DNA of 64,000 nt from Liriodendron chinense (GCA_003013855.2 ML058440.1:1674001-1738000), one strand, 5' to 3'. Shown: positions 48,870 through 62,418, numbered from the stretch's first letter. A program made the numbers and translations. Notes: generated by a model from the letters alone, not told the origin.

Positions 48870-49950
48870 GGATTGCATCCTGAGTTACTCAGTACACTCT
48901 TATCATACTGAGTAAACTCAGTTGGGCCCACTCTAAATGTATGTGGTTTATCTACACCGTCCGTACGTTTTTCCAGCTCATTTAAGGGGTTGAAACCAAT
49001 ATTGATGCATAGCCAAAATTCGACTGGACCATATCACAGGGAACGGTGGGTATAATGATTTCTACCGTTGAAACCTTTATAGGCCCCTCAGTGATGTTTA
49101 TTTGTCATCCAACCTGTTCACAAGATCACGCAAACTTTGACGAAGGGAAAAAAACTTTGATGAAGGGAAAAAAAATGTCAGCCTGATCCAAAACTTTCGT
49201 GGCCCCTAATAATTTTTCAACAGTATTCGTTCAATACAACAGAATTATTTCATGTGGTGTGGTCCACTTAAGATTTTTATATGCCTCATTTTTTTTTTTT
49301 TGTATCAAGCCATAAAATTATCTACTAAAATGGATGAGCAGGAGCAGATAAAATGCATAAATCATAGTGAACCCCGCAGAGTTTACGGGCGCGGATTGCC
49401 TGCGAAAGCCTTTCGCAGGCATCTCCTGCACAAGGAATCTGGGTGGGGCCCACCATGAGGTTTGGGAGACATCTACGTCGTCCAACCGTTTTTTGAGATC
49501 ATTTTAGGCGTTGCGAAAAAAACTGAACCGGATCCAAAACTGAAGTGGGCCACACTAAAGCAAAAGGTGTTTAGGGAAATTCTTACCGTTGAAACCTCTA
49601 TGGGGTCCACAGTGATGTTTATATGCCATCCATACCGTTCATAATGTCATTCCTACTGATATGAACTCAAAACACAAATATTATCCTGATTTGAAACTTC
49701 TTTGGCCCCACGAAAATTTCAACTGTGGAAGTTCAATCGTCATTTTTTCGGCCCACCTAAGTCTCGGATCCCGTTCCATTTTGGTCGAAACGCCTAAAAT
49801 GATCTCAAAAACGGTTCGACGGCGTAGATTTCTCACAAACCTCACGGTGGGCCCCACCCAGATTCCTTGTGCAGGAGATGCCTGCGAAAGGCTTTCGCAG
49901 GCAATCCGCGCCAAGAGTTTACTCAGTACCCGCTTCCCCAGCGACACCAT
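48870..49950. mobile_element. Older foldback MITE interrupted by a younger one
   Basis: The left arm starts GGATTGCATCCTGAGTTACTC and contains 'gagtaaactcagttgggccc'. The right arm 'ccccgcagagtttac|tcagtaccc' is split by the insertion at 49,387-49,913. Arm content matches the MITE at 7,757-8,279. The outer right terminus is eroded, so its end is approximate. Confidence 0.65.
49387..49913. mobile_element. Mutator-like MITE with very long inverted arms and 9-bp target duplication
   Basis: The 527-bp element starts GGGCGCGGATTGCCTGCGAA and ends with the inverted form. The outer ~75 bp are nearly identical when inverted, and homology extends to roughly 170-230 bp per side ('gagatcattttaggcg', 'gatccaaaac/gatccgagac'). 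Both flanks carry AGAGTTTAC (49,378-49,386 and 49,914-49,922), a perfect 9-bp duplication that points to a Mutator-type transposase acting in trans. Non-coding. Confidence 0.9.
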
Positions 49951-50319
49951 GGCAGATAACCATATGCGTCAGTGTTGGTGCATCGCTACCTGTGGGGGCT
50001 AACTATGATGTCTGTTTCATACATCAATACGGTTCATCCACTTTCACATCTCATTTTAAACCATTATCCTAAAAATTATGCATATCCAGATATTAGACGG
50101 ACCTTTCATACAACAAAAGGCTTTGAATGAATTCCACATATCAACAACTTCACCCGGCCCACCAAAACATTTATTTGCCAACAAAAAATGACATGGAAAA
50201 ATGGAAGGCCGGGTTAGATTTACAAAATTTACATCAAGGATGAACGCACACTATGAGCGTCACAAAAACACGATTGTTCCCGATTGACAGTGGACCCAAA
50301 ACCTGTCACTCCACTGTGA

Positions 50320-52483
50320 CAACGCATGTATGGCCCACGGTTTTTTTTTTTAATGTCATCTGTTACGTCTAATTAATTCGTTGGATTAAATCTAGAAATT
50401 AATAAATAAATAAAAAACGTGGACCACAGATTCATGATTTCCAACGATTTTCTTTTAAGGGTCCAAAATTAGTCCACCGTTGAGGCCAAAGTACTGCTTT
50501 GTATCAAACTAATTTTCCATCCTGATACAAATAAGTACACGGTAAATAATTCGGATAACTTAGATCTATGAAAATCATGTGATGTGGGCCCTATGAAAAC
50601 GTTATCAACGTAACTGTCCAATTGTCATTAACCACTCTTGGGAATGGTGTGGTCCACCTGTTATTTATAATTATGACATATTTGTAAATTTATCCACAAA
50701 ATAGATGGAACAATGGACGGATATCTCATGGACGACCACAAACGGTTAGCATCCCACATAAGATCGTATTACCCGATTAACACCGGAAAATAAACGGGCA
50801 GGTGACTCATTTTAAGGCATGTATGGCTCGCTTTCTTTTTTTTATTTTTTTTTTATTTCTTTTTTTAATGTCATATGTCCCGTCCAATCAGTTCAACAGG
50901 TTAAAATAAGAAATCTGTAAAAAAAAAAAAAATTAAAATTAAAGATCCCATGAAAACGTGGACCACATATTCATGACTTTATCTAACTAATTTTTTTTAC
51001 GTTAAACATTAACAAAACAAAAAAACTGATGAACGTTGTTCATCGATGAAATTCATGATTGTGGGCCCGATTTTGAATTGGTGTTTGCGTTTTCCTGATT
51101 TTGCAGTAACCAAAAAGGATAGAGACAAAAAATTATCGACTGTTGAGACCACCCGTACTACTTATATATAACTCAATTTTCCTCCAGTGAGCAAAGAGGA
51201 CAATGAAAACAGATGGAATACATATATCGATGAAGTTGGTGATGGTGGGCCCCATGAAGGCGGTGTCACAGTAACCATTCAAAGGAAATTAACCACTGTT
51301 TAACAATGGGGTGGTACACATGATATTTCAAATAAATTAATCTTTGTTGCTGGGTCACAAAAGCAGATGGAAAAATGGACTGAAGGTTTGGACCTACAAA
51401 AGATACATTATGCAGGATCATACGCGGTGAGTGTCAGACACTGGAACTATGTAATAACGATCAAGCCACTGATCTAAAGGCATGTATGGCCTACTGATAT
51501 TTTTCCTATGATCCGTTCTGTCAACTCACCTGAAAATATTTAATTAAGATATGAGTAAAAATATTGGACATACCTAATCATTATTTGAACCACAATTGCG
51601 TGATTTTTTTTTTTTTTTTTTTTATCATTTTGTTTAACTACGCATAACTCATCCAGTGTTTGGACCAACCTACTACGAATCTCCACCTCATTTTTTCCCC
51701 CTTATCGAAAATGACACCAACAAACAGATGGACTGCGTAGATCGATGAAGTTGATGATGGTGGGCCCCTTGAAGGTGGTGTCACAATAACCATCCAATGG
51801 TAATTAACGACTGCGTGGTCCACGTGATATTTCAAACTTCACTAAGGAAACCAAAGAATGGAGGACCAACTATGGAAAAATGGACGGGCGGTTCTGATTT
51901 ACAAAAATTACATACTGAAGGTCACAATCACGCATGATGAGGGTCACAATCAAAACGGTCCCCAAATAACACCGGAACTAGCACTATTACTGCCAAGTCA
52001 CCGGTTCCAAGCCATGTATGGCCCACAGTTTTTATCAGTATAAACTGTGCGGTCCATTCAATTAAGAATATTTAAATAAGATATGTGTAAAAAGAACGGA
52101 AGCATCACATGAAGAGGTGGGCCACGTCTTCATTATTTCGTATCATTTAGGTTAAGGGTGAAAAAACAACCCACTATTGGGACAAAGATACTATTCATAT
52201 CTACTTCATTTTTTTACCCATGAATAATAATGACACAAAGAACCGGATGGACGATGTTGATTGCCGAACTTGATGATGGTGGGCCCAATTCACACTAATA
52301 TAAGCGTTTTTTTTTTTTAATTCGAGGGTAAAAGTGTAATAAAAACAATCGTCGGTGGCAATTATCCGTTGCGTCTAAAATTGGCACTATGCGAGTAGAA
52401 CTCTCTTTATAGTGAAAAGACACTTCTAACCTCTGTGTAGGATAAGCATATCCTACACTGCTTTGTAGTAGATCCGGCCTCCC
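50320..52483. repeat. Diverged tandem array, ~0.5-0.65-kb units, four copies
   Basis: 'catgtatggc[c/t]' followed by a T-rich tract recurs at about 50,326, 50,818, 51,481 and 52,013. Within units 'gatgatggtgggcccc.tgaag.[c/t]ggtgtcac' recurs (51,238; 51,751; partial 52,272), as do 'aaaaatggac' and 'gtggaccacatattcatg'. Units are strongly diverged. The array ends where duplication copy B begins. Confidence 0.6.
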
Positions 52484-53595
52484 GTGGAGAAATCTCCACT
52501 GTTCACATGTTTTGCCAAATCATTCTACGACATAGCCAAAAAATAGGTAGATCCAAAGCTTAAGTGGGCCACACAACAAAAAACAGTACGTGGAGACCAT
52601 ATGCCCGTGGTTGAGACATTTATGGGGCCGTAGAAGCTTTGGACCAGGCTAATAGTTTTATTCTTTCAGTTCATCCCAGTTGTAAGGACCTTATGAGCAT
52701 TTGGGTTGCTTTATGAACGGTTTGGATTGCATATAAACATCACGGTGGAGCCCAGAAAGGTTTAAACGGTAAGCAACCATTTCCGCTGTTTCCATTCGTG
52801 TGGCCCACTTGAGTTTCAAATCTGTCTAATCTTTTGTCTCATGTCTTAACATAATCTTCCCAAATGAATGGATCATGGAAATCATTTCCCACAAACATCA
52901 TGGTGGACCCAGCATAGCTTCCAGTGGCAGGAACCTCTTGCAATAGGCTTTTGCTGGAAATCCGTGTCATGTGACCCAAATTGGGTGGTAGGACATAGTT
53001 AGAGACAGATGGTCTTGTCAGGTGCTTTGTGGGGCCCATTGTGATGTATGTCTTTTATCCACATCATCCATCCATTTTGAAAGATCATTTTAAGGCATGA
53101 GCCCAAAAAATGAGGCATGTCAAAGGCTCAAGTGGAACACACCATAAAAGGCAGTGAGATTATAAACCTACACTTGAAAACTCTTTGGGGGTCCCATAAT
53201 TTTTGGATCAAGCCGATATTTATGTTTTCTCTTCATATAAGTCTCCTTGACCTTAGGAACAAGTCCGATGGCAAGAAGACGTCATGGTGGGCCCTAGGAA
53301 GTTTTCAATGGTAGGAGAGTTCAACCCCCACCCCCACCGTTTCTTAAGTGTGGTCTACTTGAGCCCCATAACTCTAACTTGTTTTGTCAAGATAGATAGA
53401 GGGCATGTATAATTATATACATTACGATAGGCCAAAACAACCAATAATGTGGCCATTCACTCTCAACTATTTTCTTGTGATGAGCCCACCTTATCTATGG
53501 ATCATGTAACTCATTCTTTTGCCGATGATGTTAAATTAAATTCCGAATCCAATGGACGGAGTGCAATCGACACATATCTCATAGTGGGCCCCACA

Positions 53596-53948
53596 ACCAT
53601 TAACGAATGATAACCACGACCCTTAACACATGACAACCACGAACCAAACCCTTAATACATGACAACCTAGACCCTTAATGATAACCTTGACCCTTAACAC
53701 ATGACAACCATGACCTAGACACTTAAACGCATCACAACCCAATCCCTTAACACATGACAACAATGACATGAACCCTTAACACATGACAATTCGGAGCCTT
53801 GACAACCATGACTCAAACCCTTAACACATGACAACCACGAGCCAGACCCTTAACATATCATGATAACCTGAACCCTTAACTACATGATAACCTAGACCCT
53901 TAACACACAACAACCATAACCCTTAACACATGCCAACCATGATAAGGG
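53596..53948. repeat. Minisatellite, units of ~23 and ~29 bp (copy B)
   Basis: About 14 variants of 'cccttaacacatgacaacca', in the same order as in copy A with two units fewer near the right end. Confidence 0.9.
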
Positions 53949-54962
53949 TTGAGGTTAACATAACTGTTTAATCAAGGCAAGACATAACAAAATTCAGATT
54001 CTATCTCCGTCATTGTCTTTCACATGATAACCACAATCATCCCTCTTCACCTCGAATCCCTTCCGACAATCACTTCTCCCCACGACAACAATCATGGATA
54101 TCCCTCTCTATCCATAAGTAAAAGTGACTTTCATCTCTAAGAAACTGTTATTCTGAAAAAAATAAAATAAAAAATTCATTTAAAACGTCTTCCACATATC
54201 AGTTGCTTCCATCTCTAAGAAATGTAGTCATCGAAGAAAAAATAACACTCATTGTGAGGGCTGCAGAAATTGTTGGCGTTGCCCATACACCAAAGAAGTT
54301 GATGATGGTGACTATATGTTGGAAAATGCAGTTGGGTGGGGTGGTGGTGGGTCCCTAGAAGACATGTTTAAAAAGGAAGAACAAAAGTTTTAGGAAAACA
54401 ACAATGGGTCATCGAATGCCTCTGATCGGATCACGTTTCTAGAGCCCATCGTGGGGTATAACTCGAATCCATTCCGTCCATTGAAGTCAGAATTTTATAA
54501 AAGGCCATGGTTCGAGGAATGACCTACATCCGCTGATCATGTGGACCACACCACATGAAAATAGTTAGCAATGAACGACCATCATTATCATTTGTCGGGT
54601 CTTGTGGGCCACAAAGAGCTCATATCAACATAAAGTTACTGACTTTCCAAAGAAATGATGGGCTACAAAGAGAATGAACGGATTCGATCTACCTTTCGGT
54701 GGGCTCAATCACCAAGTGGTGGTTATAACATGCTTAAGGATCAAAGCTACAAAGCTTTTCCCACATTCAAAGGTCCTTGTAGGCACTAGGCTCTAAAGCA
54801 AGGGCTTTTTAGTCCACTAATTCTCCAAAAAGTGAACAAAAGGTCAAACAAGGAAGGCTTTGTAAAGGGAAGCCAATCACGCGGAATCCGTATAAGTTCA
54901 GCCATTTTAGTCAAAATCCCCGTAAAGAATTTAAAGAACCCTACCTAACCTCTGACTTTTTA
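53949..54962. other. Non-coding DNA within duplication copy B
   Basis: Counterpart of 25,790-26,800. No coding content recognised; frames are interrupted relative to copy A. Confidence 0.5.
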
Positions 54963-55591
54963 GGGCCCGTTTGGTTGGCATCTGGAAACCCATTTCCAGC
55001 CTAAAATTTGGATTCCAGCATAATCTTATTTTAACTAGTGTGTTTGGTGGCAAGTTCTAGTCAAACTGGATTCTGTCTGGAAGCCTAAATAGACTGGAAC
55101 CAGGATTAGTGGAATCGGCCCACACAATTTCTACGGAAGGAAAAAAGAGGCAGAAGTGAGTGTCACCACCTCCATATATGCATTAGACATCTATAATGTA
55201 TGTGTTTTATATCCACATGGTCCATCAGTTTTGAGAGCTCAATTAAGGCATTGGGCAAAAAATGAGGCAGATCTAAATCACAAGTGGGCCACACCAAAGG
55301 AAAACAGTGTTGATTGAACGTCCACCATTAAAAACTTCATAGGGACCACTATAATGTTTATTTGCCATCTAATCTGGCCATCTGTCTTGTGCGACTACAA
55401 TAGGACAAGAGTAAGGTTCTCAAGCGGATCTGAAGCCCAAGTGGGCCATGCTCGGTTGGAAATTGCATTGTTTTCAACCAAACAGCAAGTTCTAGATGAA
55501 ACCTGAGTTTCATTCTAGCTTCTGCAATTTTGGATCCAATAGTAGAATCTAGATTTTCTCTAGAATCTAGCTTCTGCAACCAAACAGGCCC
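54963..55591. mobile_element. PIF/Harbinger (Tourist-like) non-autonomous element, copy B only
   Basis: The element begins GGGCCCGTTTGGTTGG and ends CAACCAAACAGGCCC, inverted repeats of about 15 bp with one mismatch. It is flanked by TTA on both sides (54,960-54,962 and 55,592-55,594). The homologous site in copy A (about 26,795) reads 'gactttttaaagtcg' with no insert, an empty site that confirms boundaries and the 3-bp duplication. 629 bp, no transposase. Confidence 0.88.
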
Positions 55592-55594
55592 TTA

Positions 55595-58500
55595 GAGTCG
55601 AATGTGAACCATTAAGAGGTATTCCATTGTTCTAAATTTATTAGCAGATAGAGATGGTCACAATCCTCTGTTAAGGATAAGTTTCTCACGGTAACACCGA
55701 TGGCAAAGATCAGTCACGATCAGCATGTGAGACCCGGCAGGGGACTACCCACTATATCTGGATCCTAACTAGTGGTAGAGGCAAAACGAACTCCTGATCA
55801 ACTTGCCTTCCCGGAGACAATGCTACCCAAGGTGGATGCGTCGAATAAACTATTCAAATCGATTGTTGGAAGTTGTGGGATCCCACCGTCCATTTTCATA
55901 TGGGGCATTGATTTTCTTCTTTTGGGTATGATAAGACAACCGGGGATCGAACCAAGCCAACCAGGCTGCAAGGGATTCCCCTAAGCTCTGTGGGCCCACC
56001 TCGATGTATGTGTTATATCTACTCCATTCATGTGTTTGTCATTTTAGGTCTTGAGCCCAAACATGAGGCAGATCGAAAGCTCAAGTGGACCGCACCATTG
56101 TGGGGATAAAGAAGCCCACTGTTAAAACGTTCCTAGTACCCCCCATGACGTTTATATGTCATCCAAGCCGTTCATAAAGTGACTCTGACCTGGATGAAGG
56201 TAACACAAAAAATAGCAGCTTGATACAAAACTTGTGTGACAGTTACGCATTGAATCCCCACTGTTTCATATGGTATGCTCCACTTGAGCTTTGAATATGC
56301 CTCATGTTTAGGCTTTTTATTACTAGAATAAGCCGGCGAAACGAATGAACTGAGTGGATATAGGACGTACCTCACAGCAGGTCCCACTGAGCTTCTGCTG
56401 GAGGCAATGGGCACGACGGGCCTGCGTATCTGCAGCATACCTGTAAACACCTCCACATATATACCGTGCATCAGATGAACCTTGCAGTGTATCTGCAACT
56501 TATGGTGATCAAATCTGTCGGCTAATCTTCTTTATCCATTAATCATGGCCTTCAAATGGACGGTTAAAAAATGAGATGACCAACAGCCAACGCCCCACTA
56601 GGAGAACCATGAGGCTTGGAGTATTCTGTCCGTATGAATTCTGTACAACTGTAGAGCAACCAGATTGACGGTTTTGAAAATGAAGCCACATGCATGGTCA
56701 ATACGGACGATCTATGGATAATCTCCACAGCAGACAGGGCACCTTGTAAAGCAATTTAGACCGTCCAAATTGCAGAAGGAATTGTCGACTGACGTCAAGC
56801 CGAAAATCTCACTCGGAAGATGATAATAACCCATTGATTTTTATTATTTAATTTGGTCAATCTAGACCACCCTGCCACGTGTAGGGTTGAAAGATTCTGC
56901 CAGCTTGCCAAGTTGCATTGACATTCCGTATTCCACACGCAAGAAGAAAACTCAGCGCTCAAGACGCCGGCACGCGTCTTTTTGCACAAGTGCGTGATAA
57001 TCCGAAGGATCCTCTGTGTGTTCACCCCGACCCGACCCCACCCGGTTTTTTCTAATTTAAAGTTGAAAATTTTGCCCCGAATTTAAGTTTTAGGTTGACT
57101 CGACCCGACCTGAATTTTTATGGGTCGGGTTAGGGTTAAATGTGACCCCACCTAACCCGACCCGAATCATATAGGGGTTAAGTAGACTATTATATATTGA
57201 TTTTCTTATTAATTAAATAATGCATAGTTTTTTTCTTACACATCTTGTTGGATGATGGACGGAGTGAATTTCACTTCTGATGAAAGTGGGCCCCATTTTT
57301 GTTGGTGAGTGTGCACTAATAATTGGTGCACATGTTGTATACCGAATTTGGTAGATCGGTTAACATCTGTTGACCCAATCAAAACCAAAACTAAGAGAAA
57401 ATCTTCTCTCCATCTGTTTTCGTCAAAACATCTCAAACGGACGCTGTCTGTTTTAAGATTGTGCGGCCCACTTTCAAACAACAGTCTAGCTGATTCAATC
57501 CATTCATATGGCTCGGACATGGGAGTCTAGCAAACCCCATGTGTTTCATTGAAAGTATTGTTGTATGATGTACACAGTTAGAAGCTAAAGATGACAGTAA
57601 CTAATTTTGTGATTCCAGGCCCTTCAAAACCTGACCACTAAGACTAATGTAGCCTACCTTGGCTCAATCCAAACCGTTTATCATTTTCTAGCATCATTTT
57701 TAATCAGAACTCAAGTGATATCAGGTGTGGACGCTCATGTGTGTAACTATTGTTTGGCATATAAGTTGCATTGTACAGGTGGAGGGTTCGAAAATGAAAA
57801 TATTCCGTTTTCTTTTTCTCTCACCTCCATTTCCTTCCATATTCACCTCGATCCATGATAATGCATTTGAGCAAATTGAAGTCATTCATAACCTTTAGTT
57901 GCAAGCTATCCTAGTCGTCCATTGATGTTCACCCAAATTAGGGTTAAAAATGTGATCATATAAATGAGATTTTTCTTCCGTTTTTCTCTATTGTTGCATC
58001 CATAAACCCTAAATCTCATGCTAACCATATAAACACGTCCATTAAAAGGGGTTGGAGCTGAAATCTTAAAGTTTCCTAAGCTCCTCGAAATGATTCTACT
58101 CTATCCATAGTTGTCGGATTAAAGGAAAACTGATGGTTGACGTTTCACCATTGGAGGTCAGGTCTTCTTCTCCAGTGGTGTTATTGTTGCTGAGTTCATT
58201 GTTGGGCTGCATTCATAGAGTTCTTGCTGCTGAGATATAGGTAAGATAATAAGCCATTTCATCTTTTTGTTACATTTATGATTGACCTGGTTTGCTACCG
58301 AGTGGTAAACAGAGTCGAACTCGTTCTATATCTAGTTCATATTAGTTGATAGAAGTTGTATATGATCTGAGGAATGTCTGATTTAGTTTGGCTATTTAGG
58401 ATTAATCATGATCATATATCCTTGCTCTTGAAGTTCAATCTGCTTGAAACTAGTTGTAACTTATGTTGAGTTGACTCAAATACCTTCAGCTATCTTTGTG

Positions 58501-60428
58501 GTGAAGTCTATATCCATGAATATTCATGTCAGATTCATGAGCAATGTTGGGAAGGCATTGATAGCTAAAGATTTGAGTCTAGTTGTAAATTTATTTAGTA
58601 AAATTCCTCTATTAGGTGAGTCTTTCTTGAAAATGCTTAATATTTTGATTCAAATTGGGGCTTGAAATAAGATATGATTTCAGTTTAATCTATAAATTAG
58701 TTAGTTGATCATTAAAATGTGGGTCAAGCCAACCCGACCCAGTTTAATTTGGGTTGGGTAAGGGTTAGGAAAATCCTACCCGAATTCAATTTGGGTCGGG
58801 TTAGGGTTGAGGTGGAAACGACCCAACCCGACCCATTGCCACCTCTAGTTGTGGGCCACTGTTAAAAATAGATGGATTTTTAAAAGAGAGGTCTCACTGT
58901 AATAATCGTTGTAAGGTTGAAAGGTGAGCCATAATATTTCACACGTACGCATGCCGGCTAGAAGATGGCCATAGTACACTGAACAAATGGATATTTAAGG
59001 TAGGTTTCTTTTAACCGTCCATTTTTTATACTCTATGGCCCACCTGGGAAAAATCGGACATGGTGAGGGCAAACATGCTGAACGGCTCTGATTTTCACTT
59101 TTAACCATGCAGGCACTGTCTTAAGGGCTGAGGTACACCTAGGGCGGTAAATAGATCAGCCGACCCAATGGGGTATCAGACCCAACTCAAACCCGACCCT
59201 TTTGTTAAATGGTAATGGTCTAGGTCCCAGAATAGACCTAATCGCTAACCAGGTCTAGATATGGTTTCCTTTATATTAAGCCCGACTCGACTTGACCGAA
59301 ACCCATTTAGTAAATGGGTGAGTCTGGTCTATGTTGCAAGGGACCCATCCTGACCCGGACTCGTCCAAACCTGGTTGTAAACTCGATAAAAATGTTTGCA
59401 TATCTAGACAGGTAACATAGGAAAATAAGAAATTCATCTCATGTCTGGCTGAGAATACGTCTAGCTGAGAATATAGGGCACCATAGAATCCGAATCGACA
59501 CGCTGAAGATGGTGGAATTAATAAATTAGGATGTACACAGATTGCATGTGAAAGGCTTTTGCATGAAGTTCTTGCATTAAGATGTTAAGTGAGGCCCAAC
59601 GTGATGTTTATGAGAAATCTGCCCCATCCATCCATTGGCTTCGAGCTGGAATTCCTGAAGATATGTAAATTCAGTTCTTAAGGTTTTATATTTATATAAT
59701 TAACTTAGTATAGAAAACTGTTTTCTATATTTTTGACTAGTTTTTACTATTTTATGTGTAACATGTATAAATCTTAAGTTAGACAGTCATATAATAAAAA
59801 ATGAATGATGATTGTAATAAGCTTAAGATTGGTTTAGAGTTGAATCATAATGTATATACCTTGTTTAACTTTTCTTTTTAAAATTTAACTTTTATAAACA
59901 TTTTTCTTTTAATATTTGAGATAATTTTAAGTTCTTAGACAAGGTTTGCATCAAAATTTAAGATGTAGCTCATTTAAAAGAGAGTTCATGGAGACTGTAT
60001 CATGGTCAAAGTAGAGCAATTGACCAAGTAAAGATAATCATTTCTATGATTATGATCTTTACTTGTGTCATTATTTGCATTTTTATTATTATAAAAAGTT
60101 GTTAAATTTAATTTTCATTATTAATTGGTATTGATTAATTTTGATATAAAGTCAAGGTCATCTAGACCTATTAAACTCGACCAGACTCATTTATAAATAA
60201 CTCTAGTTTAGGGTCTAGATATCTTTTAACCAGATCCGTTAGACCCAATTCATTTATAAATGAGTTTGGGTGGATCTCCCTCCACCAAACCCAGACTTGA
60301 TGGGGTTGACTCAAACTCGACCCAAACCTACCGATTTAGTAAGAGGTCTTGGGTTTACAATTTGGACCCAAACCCATTTAGTAAATGGGTGGGTCTGATT
60401 TTGGCTAAACCTACCATTTATAGCCTTG
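55595..60428. other. Copy B counterpart of 26,805-31,885
   Basis: Contains the foldback element (about 55,985-56,395), the 'acccgaccc' region (57,025-58,850) and the 'acccatttagtaaatggg' region (59,137-60,429). The frame at 58,444-58,665 is interrupted in copy A and is not recognised. No gene. Confidence 0.5.
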
Positions 60429-60433
60429 GGCAC

Positions 60434-60866
60434 TGTTGGGCCGGTTATACCTCAAAATGACTAGTCATTGTTAAGGGGCCTCTTCCCAATATATAGCCCA
60501 GTAATCTCTCCAGCCTCTAACCAATGTGGGACAAACCCAACAATCCCCCCCTCCACAGCTGATAGGGGCTCCCGAGCACTGCCCTCCCGGGTTTTTGGGC
60601 ACTGGGCTCTCGGGCACTGCCCCCCTCGCTCGTGGGCTCTGGGTGTGGGCGGATAGGGGCTCCCGAGCACTGCCCTCTCTGGACTCTCGAGCACTGCCCC
60701 CCCTCGCTCACGGGCGCCACTACATACCGGCTTGGCTGGGCCAGCTTTGATACCACTTGTTGGGCCAGTTACACCTCAAAATGACTAGTTACTGTTAAGG
60801 GACCTCTTCCCAATATATAGCCCAGTAATCTCCCCAGCCTCTAACCGATGTGGGACAAACCCAACA
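60434..60866 (-). mobile_element. TRIM (terminal-repeat retrotransposon in miniature), copy B only
   Basis: Two 109-bp direct repeats (60,434-60,542 and 60,758-60,866), starting TGTTGGGCC and ending ACCCAACA, differ at about seven positions. On the minus strand TGGTATCAAAGC (a PBS for initiator tRNA-Met) lies two bases inside one LTR (60,741-60,755), and a G-rich polypurine tract lies inside the other (60,543-60,557). A perfect 5-bp duplication GGCAC flanks the element (60,429-60,433 and 60,867-60,871), and copy A has the uninterrupted site 'ttgggcacacc'. The 215-bp interior is repetitive ('gctcccgagcactgccctc') and encodes nothing. Confidence 0.93.
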
Positions 60867-62367
60867 GGCACACCATCATGTACGAACAATCCAAATGAAA
60901 AAACTAACTTCATCGTCCACACAACGAAATGGTAGTAAGTGGTTACAAGGGCAACGTAATTAATTTTTCTGCATTTTATGTAATTGTGAAGTATTTCCGA
61001 GATAGTGGGGAGTAAATGGCTGTAAATAGTCTGTGAAGTACATTTGAATAAAGGCATGAGAAAGAAATGAATTGCGAGTAAATAAACCTGGAAGTGAAAT
61101 TCTGTTGAAAAGAGATATTTGGAAATAGGAAATGCATTTTAGGATTCTCTTTGAGAGTTGTACAAGTGAACAAAGGTGTCACTACACACGTCTACTGTAC
61201 ATGTGGCACACTGATAATACTCTAGAATAATCAAATTATCGATCACATTACTAAAATTACACTAATAAAATAATTCAAACCATCCAAAGGGTGACCATCT
61301 AAATAGGCGGTTAAAAAATATTAACAAGTTGCTTATTTGTGATCATTACGTTTGTGGTCCATCCAAACCTCGAAATTGCATCTTCTTTTTGGCTTTTTTA
61401 CCGAAGTATATATTTTAATGGGCTTATCACAGGCATTCTTTCAAACATTAAATATGTGCACTAACTTGAGATAATAATGCTAATTTGAGATATCACATGT
61501 GTCCTTGTAAATATATTTAAAAATTCTAATGCATTACAATTCCTTCCTTTTACTCCAAACACAACTGAGTAAGTCATATACTTTCAATTTATTTACCTCT
61601 AATTATATTTTTACAAAGCTCGCTAGTTGGGTTAAATAAATTAGTCTGTTTTTACGGGTAAATATATCATTATTATTAAGCAATCCCTTTTCAAAAAGGG
61701 CATAAGACAGAGGTACGTTGACCGCTAATATGGTCGGCTCCCTCGTTTCGTCAAGTCATGCAACGCACCCACCCAGTCAGTCACGCAACTAACCCAAGCA
61801 GCATGGATTTTCATCCCTAATGGGTTTCGAGACCGAAACCCTTGTTGAAACTCTGCAACCCTGGTTGAAACTCCCCAAAGTGTCCAAACGAGGCAAGGAC
61901 CCGAACCTGATACAAAAGCAGTGTCGTAGAGTTCGATACTCCATACAAAAGCAGTAAAAAAATCGTCGGTGTGAAATATTATAACCTTGAAAATTAGACA
62001 GTACAAAATGCGATACTTTTATTTTGCTATCCATCATCGACTAAAAGTTAATTTTCAATTGGTGTGGCCCACCTGAGAAGCAATGGACCTGATTTTTGCA
62101 CAAGGTGTAAAATATTATAAACTTAAATTAGACCGTACAAAATGCGATACTTGTATTTTGTTATCCATCATCGGCTAAGAGTTATTTTTTCTTTGGTGTG
62201 GCCCACCTGACAAGCAATGGAGCTGATTGTTGCATAAGGTGATCCTCATAGTGGGGCCAACCCATTGGACCGGGTGGATGTCACATGCACTTGATACGTT
62301 GCAAGTTATCCACTGTGTGGACGGTAACTTACCGTACAAACGGTTGGATGCATGTCAGCATTTTTAG
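60867..62367 (+). promoter_or_regulatory. Upstream region of P450 gene 3
   Basis: Counterpart of 31,889-33,300, with the doubled ~135-bp module at 61,966-62,245. About 150 bp at 61,369-61,525 and 61,735-61,930 differ from copy A. Confidence 0.5.
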
Positions 62368-62377
62368 TTTATATAAC
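62368..62377 (+). promoter_or_regulatory. Candidate TATA box of P450 gene 3
   Basis: 'gtttatataa' lies 42-51 bp before the ATG, conserved with gene 2. Confidence 0.5.
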
Positions 62378-62418
62378 TCATCTTTGCTTCTCTCCCAATT
62401 TCCCAACCAAGCTACTCA

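Noticed and set aside
25356..53948. CRISPR-like arrays in the tandem repeats
   Set aside because: Repeats are contiguous variants without unique spacers, and this is plant nuclear DNA.
58444..58665. 73-codon frame K-L-V-V-T-Y-V-E-L-T-Q
   Set aside because: The copy A counterpart (about 29,905-30,110) is interrupted by a stop and no domain is recognised.
60461..60756. Pro/Gly/Arg-rich frames in the TRIM interior
   Set aside because: They arise from short internal repeats ('gctcccgagcactgccc') in a non-coding miniature element.
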